DNA of 64,000 nt from Marinococcus halophilus. GTDB taxonomy: Bacteria > Bacillota > Bacilli > Bacillales > Marinococcaceae. This document shows positions 49,251 through 57,129 of the stretch, one piece after another (position 1 is the first letter of the stretch; each line of letters starts with the position of its first letter). The stretch covers positions 91,499 to 155,498 of the forward strand of contig NZ_NPFA01000007.1 of assembly GCF_002265875.1 (NCBI RefSeq), in the 5' to 3' direction. Below the pieces are notes generated by a model, which ran no database searches, was not told the origin of the DNA, and was given only the letters and a program-made list of their open reading frames with translations. A program made the position numbers and the translations under genes.

Positions 49251-50297
49251 TTAGTTATTCAGTGCCTGGTCGAGGCTTTCAATATTATCTTTCATTAAAG
49301 AAACATAGGTGGCATCATTTTCAATATCTTCTTCCATGACGCTGGACAGGTTATGCAGGTAGGCGACATCCGCGCCGATTTCCTCCTGTACCGTTTCTGC
49401 TGTTTGAGAAGGAATATTCTGTTCCAAAAGGATGGTATTAATGTTATTTTCTTCTGCTGTAGCAACAATCTCGTTGATTTCCTTTACGGAAGGCTCGTCT
49501 TGGGCATTGATGCCGCTGACAGGAATTTGTTCGAAGCCGTACCGCTCTTCCCAATAGCCATAAGCCGCATGGGAGACGATAAACTGATTGCTGTCACTAT
49601 TGTCAGCTACGTCCTGGAATCCCTGGTCAACGTCTTCAAGATCGGACGCCAGGGCCTGGTAGTTTTCTTCAAACGTTTCTTCCTGCTCCGGCATTTGTTC
49701 CACTAATTCGTTCTTGATGCTCTCAGCAGCCTGCTGGGCACGGACTGGGTCCAGCCATACGTGAGGGTCTACGCCGCCGTGGCTGTGCGAGTGGCCTTCT
49801 TCACCATGGTTGTGGCCTTCCTCGCCGTGGCTGTGTCCTTCTTCACCGTGGCTATGGTCATCTCCGCCGTGGCTGTGCGAATGTCCTTCAGAGACTTCCA
49901 GCATATCCATGTTATTGGTCACTTCGAGCACGGAAACGTCCTGGCCTTCGACCGTGCTCTTCGCTTCTTCCGCAAATCCTTCCATGCCGCTTCCGGTCAT
50001 AACAAACAGGTCGCCCTCGGCTATGTTAGTCAGCGTCTGGGGAGTAGGGTCAAAGGAATGGGCATTGGAGCCGGGTGGAACGACGTTTTCAACATTCACA
50101 TAGTCGCCGCCGATTTGTCTGGCAAAGTCCTCCCAGGCAAACAGGGTGGTGTAAACGTCCAGCTTTTCGTTTTGCGCCTGCTGGTCTTCGTTATTATCCC
50201 CGGAAGCGTTTTGCTGGTTTTCGTTTCCCGTGCTGCAGGCCTGAAGCAGGACAGCGCCGGCAAGTATAGAAGCACCTAGTGCAGTTTGTTTTTTCAT
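49251..50297 (-). CDS. znuA: zinc ABC transporter substrate-binding lipoprotein
   Basis: A 348-residue ZnuA/AdcA-type protein that captures Zn2+ outside the membrane. Lipoprotein signal ends in LLQAC (Cys 21). Metal-site His lie in PPGSNAHSFDPTP, VDPHVWLDP and VSHAAYGYW. Between the first two is a His-rich loop (about residues 137-178) made of repeats of GHSHGEE type. No ZnuB or ZnuC gene lies next to it, so it must use a permease encoded elsewhere. It follows the zinT gene by 45 bases, in one transcript under a Zur box. Confidence 0.9.
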   Translation of the reverse strand: MKKQTALGASILAGAVLLQACSTGNENQQNASGDNNEDQQAQNEKLDVYTTLFAWEDFARQIGGDYVNVENVVPPGSNAHSFDPTPQTLTNIAEGDLFVMTGSGMEGFAEEAKSTVEGQDVSVLEVTNNMDMLEVSEGHSHSHGGDDHSHGEEGHSHGEEGHNHGEEGHSHSHGGVDPHVWLDPVRAQQAAESIKNELVEQMPEQEETFEENYQALASDLEDVDQGFQDVADNSDSNQFIVSHAAYGYWEERYGFEQIPVSGINAQDEPSVKEINEIVATAEENNINTILLEQNIPSQTAETVQEEIGADVAYLHNLSSVMEEDIENDATYVSLMKDNIESLDQALNN

Positions 50298-50342
50298 TTA
50301 TACTCGATCCTTTCTGTAAACAGCTTGCTGATTGAGAGATAA

Positions 50343-51173
50343 TTAGTGGGCGATCATTTCATGAGTAATTTCTTCGCCATTCATATCTGACGGGTAGTAG
50401 GTCGGCCAGTTTTCGACTTCCTCCAGCAACTCACCGTTATCGTCCCCCCAATAAAGGTGGTAATGCCCGGCGTCGGTCGGAGCAATGCTGTGATCGCTGA
50501 ACTGGATGTATTCAGGCATTCCTTCGTCGCCTTCTTCTAATTCGAAGACAAATCGAACGCCGCGGTTGCCGGCTTCGTATTCCAGAATCTCATGGCCGCC
50601 GGAAGCGTATCGCCCGGTCATTTCTTCTCCGTCCTTCATGAAGGAAACGGTGCCATCCTCTTCAATAGTAATTTCATCCACGTCGGTCTGGTAGCCTTCC
50701 TCGTAATATTCTTTGTATTCTTCCTGCGTCATTTCACCATCTTCTTCCGCTTTGTGGGCGAATACTTCATCGAGCGTGCCGTCTTCCAAATAAGGATAAA
50801 CAGACTGCCATTCGCCGGCCCAGTCGGAAAGAGGGCGGTCTTCTACTTCATCATTGTAGAAAAAGCCGTTGTAAATGCGCTGGGATTCGGCGTCCTGGGA
50901 GTGGCTGTGGTCATGACTGTGATCATGGCTTTCTTCGTCATGGCTATGGTCATGGCTTTCTTCTTCATTACCATTGCTGCTTTCGTTCTGATCGTTACTT
51001 TCTTCCTGCTCATTGCTTTGGTTTTCTTCTCCGGAGCTTTCCTGGCTCTGTTCCTGTGATTCTGAAGAGTCACCGCTCCCCGAGCTTTCCTCCGTGGAAT
51101 TGCCGCAGCCGGTGATAAGCATCGCGCTGACGGTCAGGGCACTTAACCCTTTTACTGGAAATTTCTTCATCAT
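50343..51173 (-). CDS. zinT: ZinT-domain zinc-binding lipoprotein
   Basis: A 276-residue lipoprotein (MLITGC, Cys 23). After a long Ser/Glu/Gln-rich linker and a His-rich stretch of HDHSHD repeats (about residues 72-95) comes the ZinT/YodA domain (about 100-276). It begins IYNGFFYNDEVEDRPLSDWAGEWQSVYPYL and ends with HYHLYWG and YPSDMNGEEI. ZinT proteins bind zinc and pass it to ZnuA. ATG 51173 lies after AAGGAG. The Zur box directly upstream indicates induction by zinc starvation. Confidence 0.88.
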   Translation of the reverse strand: MMKKFPVKGLSALTVSAMLITGCGNSTEESSGSGDSSESQEQSQESSGEENQSNEQEESNDQNESSNGNEEESHDHSHDEESHDHSHDHSHSQDAESQRIYNGFFYNDEVEDRPLSDWAGEWQSVYPYLEDGTLDEVFAHKAEEDGEMTQEEYKEYYEEGYQTDVDEITIEEDGTVSFMKDGEEMTGRYASGGHEILEYEAGNRGVRFVFELEEGDEGMPEYIQFSDHSIAPTDAGHYHLYWGDDNGELLEEVENWPTYYPSDMNGEEITHEMIAH

Positions 51174-51190
51174 TACCACTCCTTGTAGTT

Positions 51191-51210
51191 AATCGTATTC
51201 ATTACGATTT
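51191..51210 (-). promoter_or_regulatory. Zur box of the zinT-znuA operon
   Basis: AAATCGTAAT and ATACGATT are the half-sites, close to the Bacillus Zur consensus with one mismatch, 18 bases before the zinT start. Confidence 0.78.
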
Positions 51211-51247
51211 AATAAATAAAAATATAATAGCTTACTAGATGCATGTA

Positions 51248-52420
51248 CTACGTGCAGGCATGCTGGGCTTCCTGTTGAATGCATGCAGCCGCGGTGCGGG
51301 CTCCGGCAATATTTCGGGCGGTGGGCCCGATCGCTAAATCGGCCAGCGGTCCGCTGACATACAATCCCCTGGCCCAAACAGGGGAATACGGGGCAAGTGC
51401 CGGGTAGCCGCAGGGGGCAAGCGGCAGCTGGCACGAGTTGATTAGCCGGAAGAGAAGAGGATTCTGGGCTGGGTGGTACTGGTCGCCGGTGGCACAAAGA
51501 ATGGCCCGGGCCTCCCATGTCGCAGCGCTTCCGTGCAGAAGCCAGTGAGACTGGCGAGAAGTGACCCGGCGGATAGGATCCTGCCTGACTTCAAGGCGAC
51601 CAAGGCCCTGCTGTCGCTGCACCTGGCGGTAAAGATTTTTCGTAATCGATCCGGACCGGCGGGCGCGGGTGATGGCGTGCCGGCGTTCGGAAAATGTCGA
51701 AGTGTTTCTGCAAACCTGTCGATATTTGCCGCCCATCCACTCAGGAGCAGCATCATATTCCCACACGCGAAGCGGGTGGCGGAGGGCGAGGGTAACTTGG
51801 CCCGGAAAGCGGCGGCTGAGATCCAGAGCCTTCTGAACACCGCTCATGCCGCCGCCAATGACAGTGGCTGGCGGACGAACAGGTTCCGGTTCCTGCTTTT
51901 GATGAATATGACAGGCGCCACCCTGATCTGCAGCTGGGAGCCATGAAGGAAGAGAGCAATGCTCCTTAGTGCCCGTAGCGAGGACGACACGCTTCGTAAA
52001 CAACGTTCCCCGCTCCGTGTCCACCATCCAATAAGCACCGCAGCGGTCGATGTTAAAAGCGTGAGCCTGTTCGAAACAGGACGTAAGGTCCATTTCTTCG
52101 ATTACCTTAGCGCAATGATGGCGGAACAGGGAGACCGAGGGTTTCTTGCTGGAACCGGAAAAATGACTTGAATAGTAATGATTACGTTTTGCGAAGCTGA
52201 ATAAATCCCGCACACGAGGGTGAAGGTGATGGACGCCAGGGGAACGCAAGTATTTCATGCCTACCCGTTCGGTCATCGTATTCCAGGCTGACAACGGCCC
52301 GGGGCCCGAATCAATCAGAAGCAGTCGTTTGTCCCGTGTTAACGAAGGATCGGCGTATGCCAGGTGGGCGGCCGTCGTGCATCCGTGGATGCCGGCACCG
52401 ATAATGATCCAGTCAAGCAT
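51248..52420 (-). CDS. FAD/NAD(P)-binding protein of the zinc-starvation operon
   Basis: A 390-residue two-dinucleotide-domain flavoprotein. The FAD motif is DWIIIGAGIHGCTTAAHLA at the N-terminus and the NAD(P) motif is ATVIGGGMSGVQKALDL near residue 184. ATGTKEH and a late GLYVSGPLADLAIGPTARNIAGAR close the FAD site. It resembles the SidA/IucD-like monooxygenase fold, but the substrate is unknown. The ATG overlaps the stop of the Zur-controlled GTPase gene (ATGCTTGA), so it belongs to that operon. Start 12 bases upstream (52432) is possible but poorly spaced. Confidence 0.8.
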   Translation of the reverse strand: MLDWIIIGAGIHGCTTAAHLAYADPSLTRDKRLLLIDSGPGPLSAWNTMTERVGMKYLRSPGVHHLHPRVRDLFSFAKRNHYYSSHFSGSSKKPSVSLFRHHCAKVIEEMDLTSCFEQAHAFNIDRCGAYWMVDTERGTLFTKRVVLATGTKEHCSLPSWLPAADQGGACHIHQKQEPEPVRPPATVIGGGMSGVQKALDLSRRFPGQVTLALRHPLRVWEYDAAPEWMGGKYRQVCRNTSTFSERRHAITRARRSGSITKNLYRQVQRQQGLGRLEVRQDPIRRVTSRQSHWLLHGSAATWEARAILCATGDQYHPAQNPLLFRLINSCQLPLAPCGYPALAPYSPVWARGLYVSGPLADLAIGPTARNIAGARTAAACIQQEAQHACT

Positions 52421-53639
52421 GCGGATGTTCATCTCCGGAATTTACATGATGATGCGGCGAAACGAGCCAGGGGAAAGGGTCGTGAAAGTCGCTTTCGCCC
52501 GACTGCTGTTCCTCCTCGGTCAACAGGCACGCCGTCAGTTCCCGGATCACCTGCTGCTGGTCCAGATGCTGGCCGATAATCACCAGCTCGGTGCACTTGT
52601 CGCCGGTTACCGGGTCCCAGCTGGCCTTCAATTCCGGCTGCTCCTCGAGCGTACGCTGCTGTTGACCGTCAGGGAGGGAGGCGACCCAGTACGACACCGG
52701 CTCAAGCTGAATCGACATGCCAGCCTGGGAAAGTAACAGCGCCGTATCATTTCGGGTGATGCACCAGATGATGCCCTTCGCCCGGATTACCTGCCTGGGG
52801 AAGGCCTCGAGGTACTCAAGAAGTCGCTCAGAATGAAATGGTATCCGGCTTCGAAAAACGAACGAAGAGATATGATATTCCTCCGTTTCCGGCTCATGTT
52901 CCTGCTCGAGCTCCTGCAGCCAGCCGGGCGCCTGCAGAGCTTCGTCAAACGAAAATTTCCCGGTGCCGAGCACGCTGGAAGGGGCCACACGGCCAAAAGC
53001 CGTTTCAATGATTTCGGCGTTTGGCTGAAGAGCTCTCAGCATGCTTGTTAAACGATGCACCTGCTCCGGCTCCAAAAGGTCCGTTTTGTTTACTACCAAT
53101 ACATCACAAAACTCAATCTGCTCAATCAAGAGATCGGCAATTTCCCGCTCGTCGTCATCTGCCGCGCCCTGGCTGCGCTCCAAGAGCGTTTCGCCTGATG
53201 TGTAATCCGACCAGAAGCGTGCGGCGTCTACCATGGTGACCATAGTGTCCAGGCGGCAGCTTCCGCTGAGGTCGATCCCTGACTCCTCATCCTCGTATGT
53301 AAACGTCTGGGCGACCGGGATGGGCTCGCTGATGCCGGTGGATTCGATTAAAATGTAATCCACGCCGCCCTGCCCAGCGATCCGCTGAACTTCCTGAAGC
53401 AGGTCGTCCCGCAGCGTGCAGCAGATGCAGCCGTTGGACATTTCCACCAGATTTTCCTCCGTGCGAGAAAGCATACTGCCCCGCTCAATCAGGCCGGCAT
53501 CGATATTGATTTCACTCATATCGTTGACAATGACGGCTACTATCCACTCCGTCTGCTCGTGCAGCAGATGGTTCAGCAGGGTCGTTTTTCCGGAACCTAA
53601 ATAGCCGCTTAGCACCGTTACCGGTATCGGTGAAGACAT
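52413..53639 (-). CDS. COG0523 GTPase, YciC/ZagA type
   Basis: A 408-residue G3E-family GTPase, a putative zinc metallochaperone used in zinc starvation. The Walker A is LSGYLGSGKTTLLNH, the metal motif CxCC is GCICCTLRDDLL, and NKTD gives the guanine base contact. The C-terminal CobW_C domain is followed by a His-rich tail (SPHHHVNSGDEHPHA). In Bacillus, YciC (ZagA) is repressed by Zur and supplies zinc to a folate enzyme. ATG 53639 follows GAGGAGG. A near-perfect Zur box lies 28 bases upstream. Confidence 0.9.
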   Translation of the reverse strand: MSSPIPVTVLSGYLGSGKTTLLNHLLHEQTEWIVAVIVNDMSEINIDAGLIERGSMLSRTEENLVEMSNGCICCTLRDDLLQEVQRIAGQGGVDYILIESTGISEPIPVAQTFTYEDEESGIDLSGSCRLDTMVTMVDAARFWSDYTSGETLLERSQGAADDDEREIADLLIEQIEFCDVLVVNKTDLLEPEQVHRLTSMLRALQPNAEIIETAFGRVAPSSVLGTGKFSFDEALQAPGWLQELEQEHEPETEEYHISSFVFRSRIPFHSERLLEYLEAFPRQVIRAKGIIWCITRNDTALLLSQAGMSIQLEPVSYWVASLPDGQQQRTLEEQPELKASWDPVTGDKCTELVIIGQHLDQQQVIRELTACLLTEEEQQSGESDFHDPFPWLVSPHHHVNSGDEHPHA

Positions 53640-53666
53640 ACTGGACTCCTCCTCATACATAAACAT

Positions 53667-53687
53667 AAATCGTAATTGTTACGATTT
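53667..53687 (-). promoter_or_regulatory. Zur box of the GTPase-flavoprotein operon
   Basis: The half-sites AAATCGTAA and TTACGATTT, three bases apart, match the Bacillus Zur box. TATACA just upstream on the minus strand would be the -10. Confidence 0.85.
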
Positions 53688-53768
53688 GTATACTTTTATT
53701 ACTTTATAAAATATTTTTATGTCTGTCAACGCCTGTCTGTAATTTTTAAATGAAGCTTATTTCCATGA

Positions 53769-53801
53769 AAAACAAAAAATCCCCTCGGAAAGGGGATCGG
53801 C
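53769..53801 (-). terminator. terminator after the tandem universal stress protein gene
   Basis: Read on the minus strand GATCCCCTTT pairs with AGGGGATT(T), followed by TTTTGTTTTT. Confidence 0.7.
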
Positions 53802-53837
53802 TTAAAAAAATTAAAGTAGGAACCTAGGGAGGAGGGC

Positions 53838-54743
53838 TCACGGTCCTGGACGGTAATTATTTCGCACGATGAGCACGTCACAGGAAGCGCGGCGGACGGT
53901 ATTTTCAGAAACGCTGCCGAGCAAAAACCGCTCGGTCCGACCCATGCCGGAGGCCCCGGCAACAATCAGATCCGCCTGATATTTGCCGGCTGCTACTTCG
54001 GGGATCATCGATTTCGGCGTCCCGTATTCCACCGAGTAGTGCACGGAGGTAAGATCATAGTTTTCCAGTTTGTTTAATGCGCGGTATTCCTGGAGTAATT
54101 CGCCGGCTCGCTCCTGGTACACGCTGATGATGTCTTCTGTATAGGGTTCAAGCGATGATAATGACTGGGTGTTCAGCACATAAACGACCTGCGTGCGGCT
54201 CTGGAGCCTGGCTGCCATGCTCATTCCGGCATGAAAGGCACTTTTTGAGGCGTCCGAGCCGTCGACGGCAATTAACAGCGAGCGGTAAACGGCTGTGGTG
54301 TCACTGTTTTTAACAATCCAGACGTCGCAGGAAGCGCGGCGGACAATGCCAGCAGACACACTCCCGAAGCGCTTTTTCCCGGAGGTGCCGGCCCCGGAGC
54401 CGCCGGCAATGATCAGATCGGGCTGAAACGATGCTGCAATGTCTCCGGCAATAACGGTTTTGGGGAGACCCTCTTTAATGAAAATGCGGACATGGTGGAT
54501 GCCGGCGCTTTCGGCTGTTTCTCTTCCCTGGGTGATGATCGCGCTTCCCTGCTTGTTTAGGGCGTGAAGCATTAAATCCGGGTACTGTTTCCTGAGTTCT
54601 TTGATGCTGTGGTAATCAACAATATGGCAAAGGGCGAGCGTGCTGCCGTGGGCAAGAGCCGTCTCAATGCCTTTAGCCAGGGCGGCTTTTGATTCTTGTG
54701 AACCATCGAGGGCGACGAGTATCCGGCGGTAGGGAAGAGGCAT
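53838..54743 (-). CDS. tandem universal stress protein
   Basis: A 301-residue protein made of two Usp domains (about residues 1-145 and 155-295). Both start with a strand of the form RRILVALDGSQES or RSLLIAVDGSDASK, and both keep the ATP-binding GxGxxGxxxxxxxGS loop (GGSGAGTSGKKRFGSVS and GASGMGRTERFLLGSVS). Two intact nucleotide sites suggest a functional ATP-binding pair. Its ATG shares bases with the stop of the small membrane protein gene upstream (TAATG), so translation is coupled. Confidence 0.9.
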   Translation of the reverse strand: MPLPYRRILVALDGSQESKAALAKGIETALAHGSTLALCHIVDYHSIKELRKQYPDLMLHALNKQGSAIITQGRETAESAGIHHVRIFIKEGLPKTVIAGDIAASFQPDLIIAGGSGAGTSGKKRFGSVSAGIVRRASCDVWIVKNSDTTAVYRSLLIAVDGSDASKSAFHAGMSMAARLQSRTQVVYVLNTQSLSSLEPYTEDIISVYQERAGELLQEYRALNKLENYDLTSVHYSVEYGTPKSMIPEVAAGKYQADLIVAGASGMGRTERFLLGSVSENTVRRASCDVLIVRNNYRPGP

Positions 54744-54982
54744 TAGGATTCATTCCTTTCTTTTTCCCCGCTGCACAATTTACGGAACGTAGTATAGAGA
54801 ACATAAGCTAAGGAAGTGAGGGAGGCAGCCTGTATCCACCGAAGCTTTGCATGCAGGCGCCGTGCATACAAAATGCCTGTCCAGAGACCGATGGTAAATA
54901 AGCAGAATTTCAGCACACCAAAATCAACCACAGAATACGAGCGGGCGGCTTTGTGTATACGCCTAATTAACTGTTTCATCAT
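54743..54982 (-). CDS. small membrane protein upstream of the stress protein
   Basis: A 79-residue protein with two hydrophobic segments (about 19-37 and 50-65) and a basic N-terminus (MKQLIRRIHKAARSYS). ATG 54982 follows GGAGGTGC; a longer frame to 55090 lacks a start signal. It resembles the small YtxH- or Usp-associated membrane proteins in size, but no family is certain. It is coupled to the tandem Usp gene. Confidence 0.6.
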   Translation of the reverse strand: MMKQLIRRIHKAARSYSVVDFGVLKFCLFTIGLWTGILYARRLHAKLRWIQAASLTSLAYVLYTTFRKLCSGEKERNES

Positions 54983-55058
54983 GCACCTCCATTTATAGAA
55001 TACAGGCTTCATGACAGGAACAACACAGCAGGGCGGTACAAAAAAGCTTAGGAAGGGA

Positions 55059-55382
55059 CTACATGAGAGGAAAGTGTTCTGAGGCAACATAGTACGTAAT
55101 CAATCTCTCTTTTTCCCCATAGGCAGCAGGCGCAGCGAGGGGGACAGATTCAATGGCTACCACGTTCATCACCCGCTGCCGGAAACGGATTTCATCTCCT
55201 AATTCAAAGCTGACCTCGGTATAATGCTCCAGAAAAAGCTCCTCCTGAAGCTCCATGGCGCTGCCGATAAACCACAGCTTGTTCGGCTCCTCCGTATTTG
55301 CAGCAAGATACACGAAACGGACGAGAGAGTATTGTCCTGCCTGAAAAGGTTCAACCGGGCGGGTACGTGCCGATACGCCCAT
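55059..55382 (-). CDS. short protein with GIY-YIG-like layout (member D)
   Basis: A 107-residue protein: after a 22-residue polar start, FVYLAANTEEPNKLWFIGSA, MELQEELF, a region ending VVAIESVPLAAPAAY. The order F-x-Y-L, a gap, x-x-F-I-G-S-A, and ESVPL near the C-terminus follows the proteins at 21972 and 62682, with weaker identity and no catalytic Arg. Good ribosome binding site (AAAGGAGC). Function unknown. Confidence 0.5.
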   Translation of the reverse strand: MGVSARTRPVEPFQAGQYSLVRFVYLAANTEEPNKLWFIGSAMELQEELFLEHYTEVSFELGDEIRFRQRVMNVVAIESVPLAAPAAYGEKERLITYYVASEHFPLM

Positions 55383-56060
55383 ATAACGTGCTCCTTTCAG
55401 TAATTATTCAAAATTGCCGGCAAGCGGAAACAGTAAAATAAATGAATTATGGATACATTAATAAAGTAAAAAATACCAGGGTCTTAGTACCTCTACAATT
55501 ACCAGTATACACGTAAAATAGGTAATTGCATCATTACAAAGTCCTTCAGTATTTACTCACGACTAAATGCATACAAAAAATAATAATGACTGCAAGGCGA
55601 AGCTTTCGTGCAGATATGTAATTTCCCCGTAAATGCCTGGCGTGAAAGGCAAAAGCAGCAGTGAAAGAGGAAATGGTTTACCAAGAAAAGCTGCGGCCTG
55701 TATAAAAACGATGACATGTTTTATGAATACAGCAGCCAATGAACAGTAAAAAGGACGATGTCGCAGAGGAGGCGTTTCAAGTAATGGAAGGCATGATGCT
55801 TTTATGAAACATTAACGAGCGCCTGCCGGCTTAGCCGGAGCGCTTTTTAATGAAGCTTGAGCGCTTGTTTCCGTTATTATCGTTAAAATAAAATACGTTT
55901 CCCGAACCAGAACAAGGCCCGTTTTTCCGGGGCGAAGTGGCACTTCATACGGGACAGAGCCAATTCATCGGCTGCCAATGGAGGAAGTGAGACCGTTTGC
56001 AGAAGAAGAAAGAAAGCAGGAACAAAACCGGGAACGTTAAATGAAGAAGAAGCTGCCAGC
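55383..56060. other. 678-base region without a recognised gene
   Basis: AT-rich at the left, then mixed. Visible are very short open frames (22 codons at about 55739, starting MNSKKDDVAEEAF; 20 codons near 55978, starting MEEVRPFAEEE), neither with a good start signal. A terminator-like hairpin near 55813-55850 (AGCGCC...GCCGG...AGCGCT then TTTTT) has no gene before it on the plus strand. A small untranslated RNA ending there is possible. I see no promoter strong enough to call one. Confidence 0.3.
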
Positions 56061-56077
56061 TCAGCCGGCAGCTTCTT
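56046..56077 (-). terminator. terminator overlapping the end of the recombinase gene
   Basis: GAAGAAGCTGCC pairs with GGCAGCTTCTTC; the minus strand continues TTCATTT, a weak T-run. It includes the final codons of the gene. Confidence 0.5.
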
Positions 56078-57020
56078 CGTTCACGTAGCGGATGTATTTA
56101 GTGAGCGTGAGCATCGACTGCAGGCCGAGCCGGTCCATCAGTGCTTCCGGAGACACGCCGCTTTCGAGCTCTCGCACGATGTAGCTGTTGCGGAAATGGG
56201 TGGCGGAAATCGCCCGTTCAATCCCGGCGCGCTTGCGCTCCTCGCGGATCATTTTCTGGATCGCCACCTCGGTTAAATTTTTCGGCTGGTCGTTTTCATA
56301 GCTCCAGCGGTACGTCTGGCGCTGAAAATCAAATGCGACAAACAGCGGCTCGCCGTCAAAGGACGGGCGCACGGCCTGCGGGATCACGTCGAGGTAATAG
56401 TACAGCTGCTTCTGCAGCTCCTTCGTCAGCTGGAGCGTCCGCGGGTTGCCCTCGGTAATGTTAAGCTCGCCGCGGGTCAAATGCAGGTGTTCGATCCGGA
56501 TGGAGGCGAGCTCGTGCATGCGGAGCCCGTAGTCGTAAAACAGCTTTAAAATCACAATGTTTCGCGGAGCGAGCATCGGGCGCACGGCCTGCTGCTTGTC
56601 GGACAGCCCGGAGTCGGACTCGAGCGTATCCATGAGCTGCTTCATTTCCTTCGGGGTAATCAGCTCCTCCTCTTGTAGCACGTTCCAGACGCTGTCGTCG
56701 ACCGGCAGCTCCGCCATCGGGTTGGAGGCAATCCGCTGCGTGTCGCGCAGAAAGCGGAAGTAGCGGACGAGCACGGTCTGGATGCGTTTGAGCGTCCGGA
56801 GCTGGTAGTGGCGCTCCTCGACGAGAATATGGAAATAGGTGGTAATATCGCCAGGGGTGACAGCCGCTTCTTCACCGTCGAGCACCACATCGATGAACCG
56901 GTGAAAGTCGGCCAGGTCGTATTCGTAGCGTTTCAGCGTACTCGGTTTGCGCCCCCGGGACTGCAGGAAGGAAAGAAAGGCCTGCATGCCGTCCGGAAGC
57001 AGCTCGGGTTGCAAATTCAT
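56061..57020 (-). CDS. tyrosine recombinase-like protein with altered active site
   Basis: A 319-residue XerC/D-like protein. The N-terminal SAM-like core-binding domain covers about residues 8-100 (FLSFLQSRGRKPSTLKRYEYDL, LRTLKRIQTVLVRYFRFL). The catalytic domain has the first Arg (YDYGLRMHELASI), the HxxR (ATHFRNS) and the nucleophile Tyr (LTKYIRYV). The usual GKG Lys loop reads ITEGN, and the LGH His is Leu (RLGLQS). Two of six catalytic residues thus seem changed. ATG 57020 fits AGGAGG. It lies divergent from hflX in an otherwise conserved chromosomal block. Confidence 0.82.
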   Translation of the reverse strand: MNLQPELLPDGMQAFLSFLQSRGRKPSTLKRYEYDLADFHRFIDVVLDGEEAAVTPGDITTYFHILVEERHYQLRTLKRIQTVLVRYFRFLRDTQRIASNPMAELPVDDSVWNVLQEEELITPKEMKQLMDTLESDSGLSDKQQAVRPMLAPRNIVILKLFYDYGLRMHELASIRIEHLHLTRGELNITEGNPRTLQLTKELQKQLYYYLDVIPQAVRPSFDGEPLFVAFDFQRQTYRWSYENDQPKNLTEVAIQKMIREERKRAGIERAISATHFRNSYIVRELESGVSPEALMDRLGLQSMLTLTKYIRYVNEEAAG

Positions 57021-57129
57021 CATCATTCCTCCTGCTTCGTATGTCGTTTAAGCATCGCGGCTTGTTTGTTTGGCACTTAACCCATATTATAGTATGTAGA
57101 GGACAGGAAAAACAGGAGGATCTAAACTA

